Source of the DNA: Candidatus Rifleibacteriota bacterium
GTDB taxonomy: Bacteria > Muiribacteriota > Ozemobacteria > Ozemobacterales > Ozemobacteraceae
NCBI GenBank assembly: GCA_015233565.1
Contig: JADFXM010000037.1
Span: 1-64,000, forward strand
Direction of reading: 5' to 3'
DNA length: 64,000 bases
Made by a program: the position numbers and the translations under genes. Below are positions 62,193 through 64,000 of the stretch, in pieces; within the stretch, counting starts at the first letter, position 1, and every line of letters begins with the position of its first letter. The notes under the pieces were generated by a model. The model had not been told where the DNA came from. It saw nothing but the letters and a program-made list of their open reading frames with translations, and made no database searches.

Positions 62193-64000
62193 ATGGTGAT
62201 TCAAGCTTTTGAAAATATGATTGAAACCCTGACCTCTGAAACAAGTCATAAATTAATTAATTATCAGGCTTTTTTAGATGAATTTGAAACTTCAGGGGAG
62301 CTGATCCTCAGGAATATTTTTCAACTTTTTCACGACATGATTCATTTCTATATTACTGAATCAAAAGATGAGTTTGCGGATGATTCTGAAAGCATGGGCT
62401 TTTTGAACAGCAACCTGGACAAACTTTTCATTAAAGAATCTGAGAAACCTTTTTTCTCGGACAGACTTTTTACCAACAGACTTGTGAACCTTGCAAAGTC
62501 TTTCCGGATGAGTTCCGAAAGGAACAAAATTTACGTCTTTCGGGGCCCGGCGGGAAGTGGAAAAAGCACTTTTTTGAACAATCTTTTGAACAAGCTCGAA
62601 AAATATGTCCGCTCTGACGAGGGGTTAATGTATGAAGTAGTCTGGAAAATCCCCATTGAAGATATGGGTTCCGAATTTATTGCAAAAAATCGGGCAGCCG
62701 GATTTGGTGCCGAAGATAACTTTTTTGAGGTTCCGTGTCCCAATCATGATAACCCAATTCTTTTGATTCCAAGAAAACACCGCGAAAGTCTTCTTAAAGA
62801 TATCATCAGTAGCAGCGATCTGAAAAAGAAGCTTTTTAAACACCGACAATACAATTGGGTTTTGAATAATGAACCTTGTACAATTTGCGGAAGCATTTTT
62901 GACGCGCTTGCGGAAAGATTTCCTATTTCACGGATTTATTCCATGATTTACGCACGGAGATATCTTTTCAATCGTAAACAAGGAATCGGGATATCTGTAT
63001 TTAATTCAGGTGACGAGCTCGAAAGAACAATGGTTAAGACAAATGAGCGTGTTCAGCAATTTTTGAATGAATTTTTCAAGGACAGCAATAAGGTCAAATT
63101 CCTATTTTCAAGTTATGCAAATACCAATCAGGGGATCCGAGCTCTAATGGACTTGAAGGCGAAAAATATTCAGCGTTTTCTTGACCTGCATGGAATAATA
63201 AGTGATGAAGTCCATAAGGTTGGAGATATCGAGGAAAGAATCAAATCATTGTTTGTTGTACTAATGAACCCTGGTGACCTTGAGAATGTTGGACAGCATA
63301 GCAAACCCGATGAAGCAACCAAGATAGATGAATCCTTGAAAGATCGGATCCATGAAATACTTGTACCATATGTTCTTGATTACAACACGGAAATCCATAT
63401 TTACGTAAATACTTTTGGGGAGCAGATCAAACTAAGATTCATGCCTCATGTTCTTGAAAACTTTGCCAAAACAGTTATTTCCTCACGAATCAAGAAAGAA
63501 TCCAAAGCAATAAAAGAATGGTTGAAAAACGATCGGATATACGAAAAATACTGTGACCCGGATTTTTTCCTGTTAAAAATGGAGCTTTATTCCGGAAGAA
63601 TTCCAGATTGGCTTTCAAAAGAAGACAAAGACTCCCTTAGATCTGAAGTGCGAAGAAATATCCTTGCTGAGTCCGAAAATGAGGGTCATCAAGGATTTTC
63701 AGGTCGAGAGTCCATTCAACTTTTTAATGATTTTTACACAAAATACTCAAAAAAACGCCCAATCACGATGCAACACATCAACGAATTTTTCATGGATGAC
63801 AACAAGGAATTGAAAAATGAGATTCCACGGGATTTCCTCAAGCATCTAACTGATCTATATGATTATGAAGTGCTTAAGGAAGTCAAAGATTCCATGTACA
63901 GTTATAACGAAGAGGAAATTTCCAAATCCATTTTGAACTATCTTGTCGCTATAACTCAAAACGTTGGTGATTTATTAAAGAATCCATACCTAAATAATGA
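62193..64000 (+). CDS. Second, divergent PrkA-like serine kinase, 3' end beyond the window
   Basis: ATG 62193 follows AGGGGC. The frame stays open to the right edge (602 codons visible). Walker A at residues 118-126 (GPAGSGKST), with KIYVFRGPAGSGKST in the same relation to the N-terminus as in PrkA. It also has EPCTICGSIFDAL (a CxxC) and NTNQGIRALMDLK, then FLDLHGIISDEVHK, IHEILVPYVLDYNTEI in PrkA-like order. About 20-40 residues longer before the Walker A than the PrkA at 56998. It is downstream of spoVR (137 nt). Probably a paralogue that regulates or joins the same complex. Confidence 0.85.
   Translation, partial: MVIQAFENMIETLTSETSHKLINYQAFLDEFETSGELILRNIFQLFHDMIHFYITESKDEFADDSESMGFLNSNLDKLFIKESEKPFFSDRLFTNRLVNLAKSFRMSSERNKIYVFRGPAGSGKSTFLNNLLNKLEKYVRSDEGLMYEVVWKIPIEDMGSEFIAKNRAAGFGAEDNFFEVPCPNHDNPILLIPRKHRESLLKDIISSSDLKKKLFKHRQYNWVLNNEPCTICGSIFDALAERFPISRIYSMIYARRYLFNRKQGIGISVFNSGDELERTMVKTNERVQQFLNEFFKDSNKVKFLFSSYANTNQGIRALMDLKAKNIQRFLDLHGIISDEVHKVGDIEERIKSLFVVLMNPGDLENVGQHSKPDEATKIDESLKDRIHEILVPYVLDYNTEIHIYVNTFGEQIKLRFMPHVLENFAKTVISSRIKKESKAIKEWLKNDRIYEKYCDPDFFLLKMELYSGRIPDWLSKEDKDSLRSEVRRNILAESENEGHQGFSGRESIQLFNDFYTKYSKKRPITMQHINEFFMDDNKELKNEIPRDFLKHLTDLYDYEVLKEVKDSMYSYNEEEISKSILNYLVAITQNVGDLLKNPYLNN

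Noticed and set aside
1..64000. tRNA, rRNA, riboswitch or prophage genes
   Set aside because: I looked for cloverleaf-like GTTC..A loops, rRNA-like GC-rich blocks and phage structural genes, and saw none that I could support.

Overview
The window is AT-rich bacterial chromosome with densely packed genes. The cell envelope is clearly of the two-membrane type: there is a TolC-like outer-membrane channel with an ABC exporter and periplasmic adaptors, a probable beta-barrel protein ending in phenylalanine, an HtrA protease, pseudopilins, a LysM/M23 cell-wall hydrolase and many proteins with signal peptides. The mix of PrkA-YeaH-SpoVR genes, SpoIIE phosphatase and class III cyclase receptors, HEAT and PilZ proteins and many secreted proteins of unknown function points to a poorly studied deep lineage (a Riflebacteria-like or deltaproteobacteria-like organism is my guess). 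No rRNA, tRNA or marker gene is present to settle this. I saw no CRISPR array.

Layout. 1-550: decayed transposase pieces. 556-8255 (minus strand): secreted proteins, including a putative zinc metallopeptidase with a 48-bp repeat in its tail, then a three-gene pseudopilin operon (GspK/PilX-like, GspI-like, GspJ-like) and an EF-hand protein. 8505-17243 (plus): a SpoIIE-type phosphatase receptor, a second metallopeptidase related to the first, a membrane-anchored FecR-like protein, a possible permuted papain-fold protein, and an exported protein built from 7-residue repeats, followed by a decayed second copy of its 3' end. 17612-26875: a HEAT-repeat membrane protein, a glycosyltransferase, HtrA, a small Asn/His/Asp-rich exported protein, and a PilZ-methyltransferase pair. 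27267-33217: two overlapping genes for membrane adenylate-cyclase-like receptors, one lacking a metal-binding aspartate and one intact. 33622-41098: a glycine-zipper secreted protein and a five-gene exporter (TolC-like, ATPase, adaptor, MacB-like permease, second adaptor). 41243-41991: a broken aldo/keto reductase gene. 42167-48484: a surface or cell-wall group (LysM-M23 peptidase, beta-barrel, FecR/carboxypeptidase-regulatory-like protein, FN3-like protein). 48576-56858: a MurC-family ligase, two secreted unknowns, a beta-lactamase-fold protein, a PAS histidine kinase and a metal-efflux permease with a heavy-metal-binding tail. 56998-64000: prkA, yeaH, spoVR, then a second divergent PrkA-like kinase that runs off the right edge.

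Small non-autonomous repeats are a theme: a ~215-bp dispersed repeat in two inverted copies about 11.5 kb apart, a ~133-bp tandem pair with inverted ends, and a 144-bp element with 17-bp inverted ends and an 8-bp target duplication. None encodes a protein that I can recognise.

Working together: three receptor proteins (8505-11477, 27267-30272, 30269-33217) share one architecture (two extracytoplasmic segments, four membrane helices, HAMP) but have phosphatase or cyclase outputs. With the PilZ protein, the histidine kinase and the PrkA kinases, they suggest strong investment in signalling tied to envelope remodelling and stress or starvation survival. That last sentence is inference.
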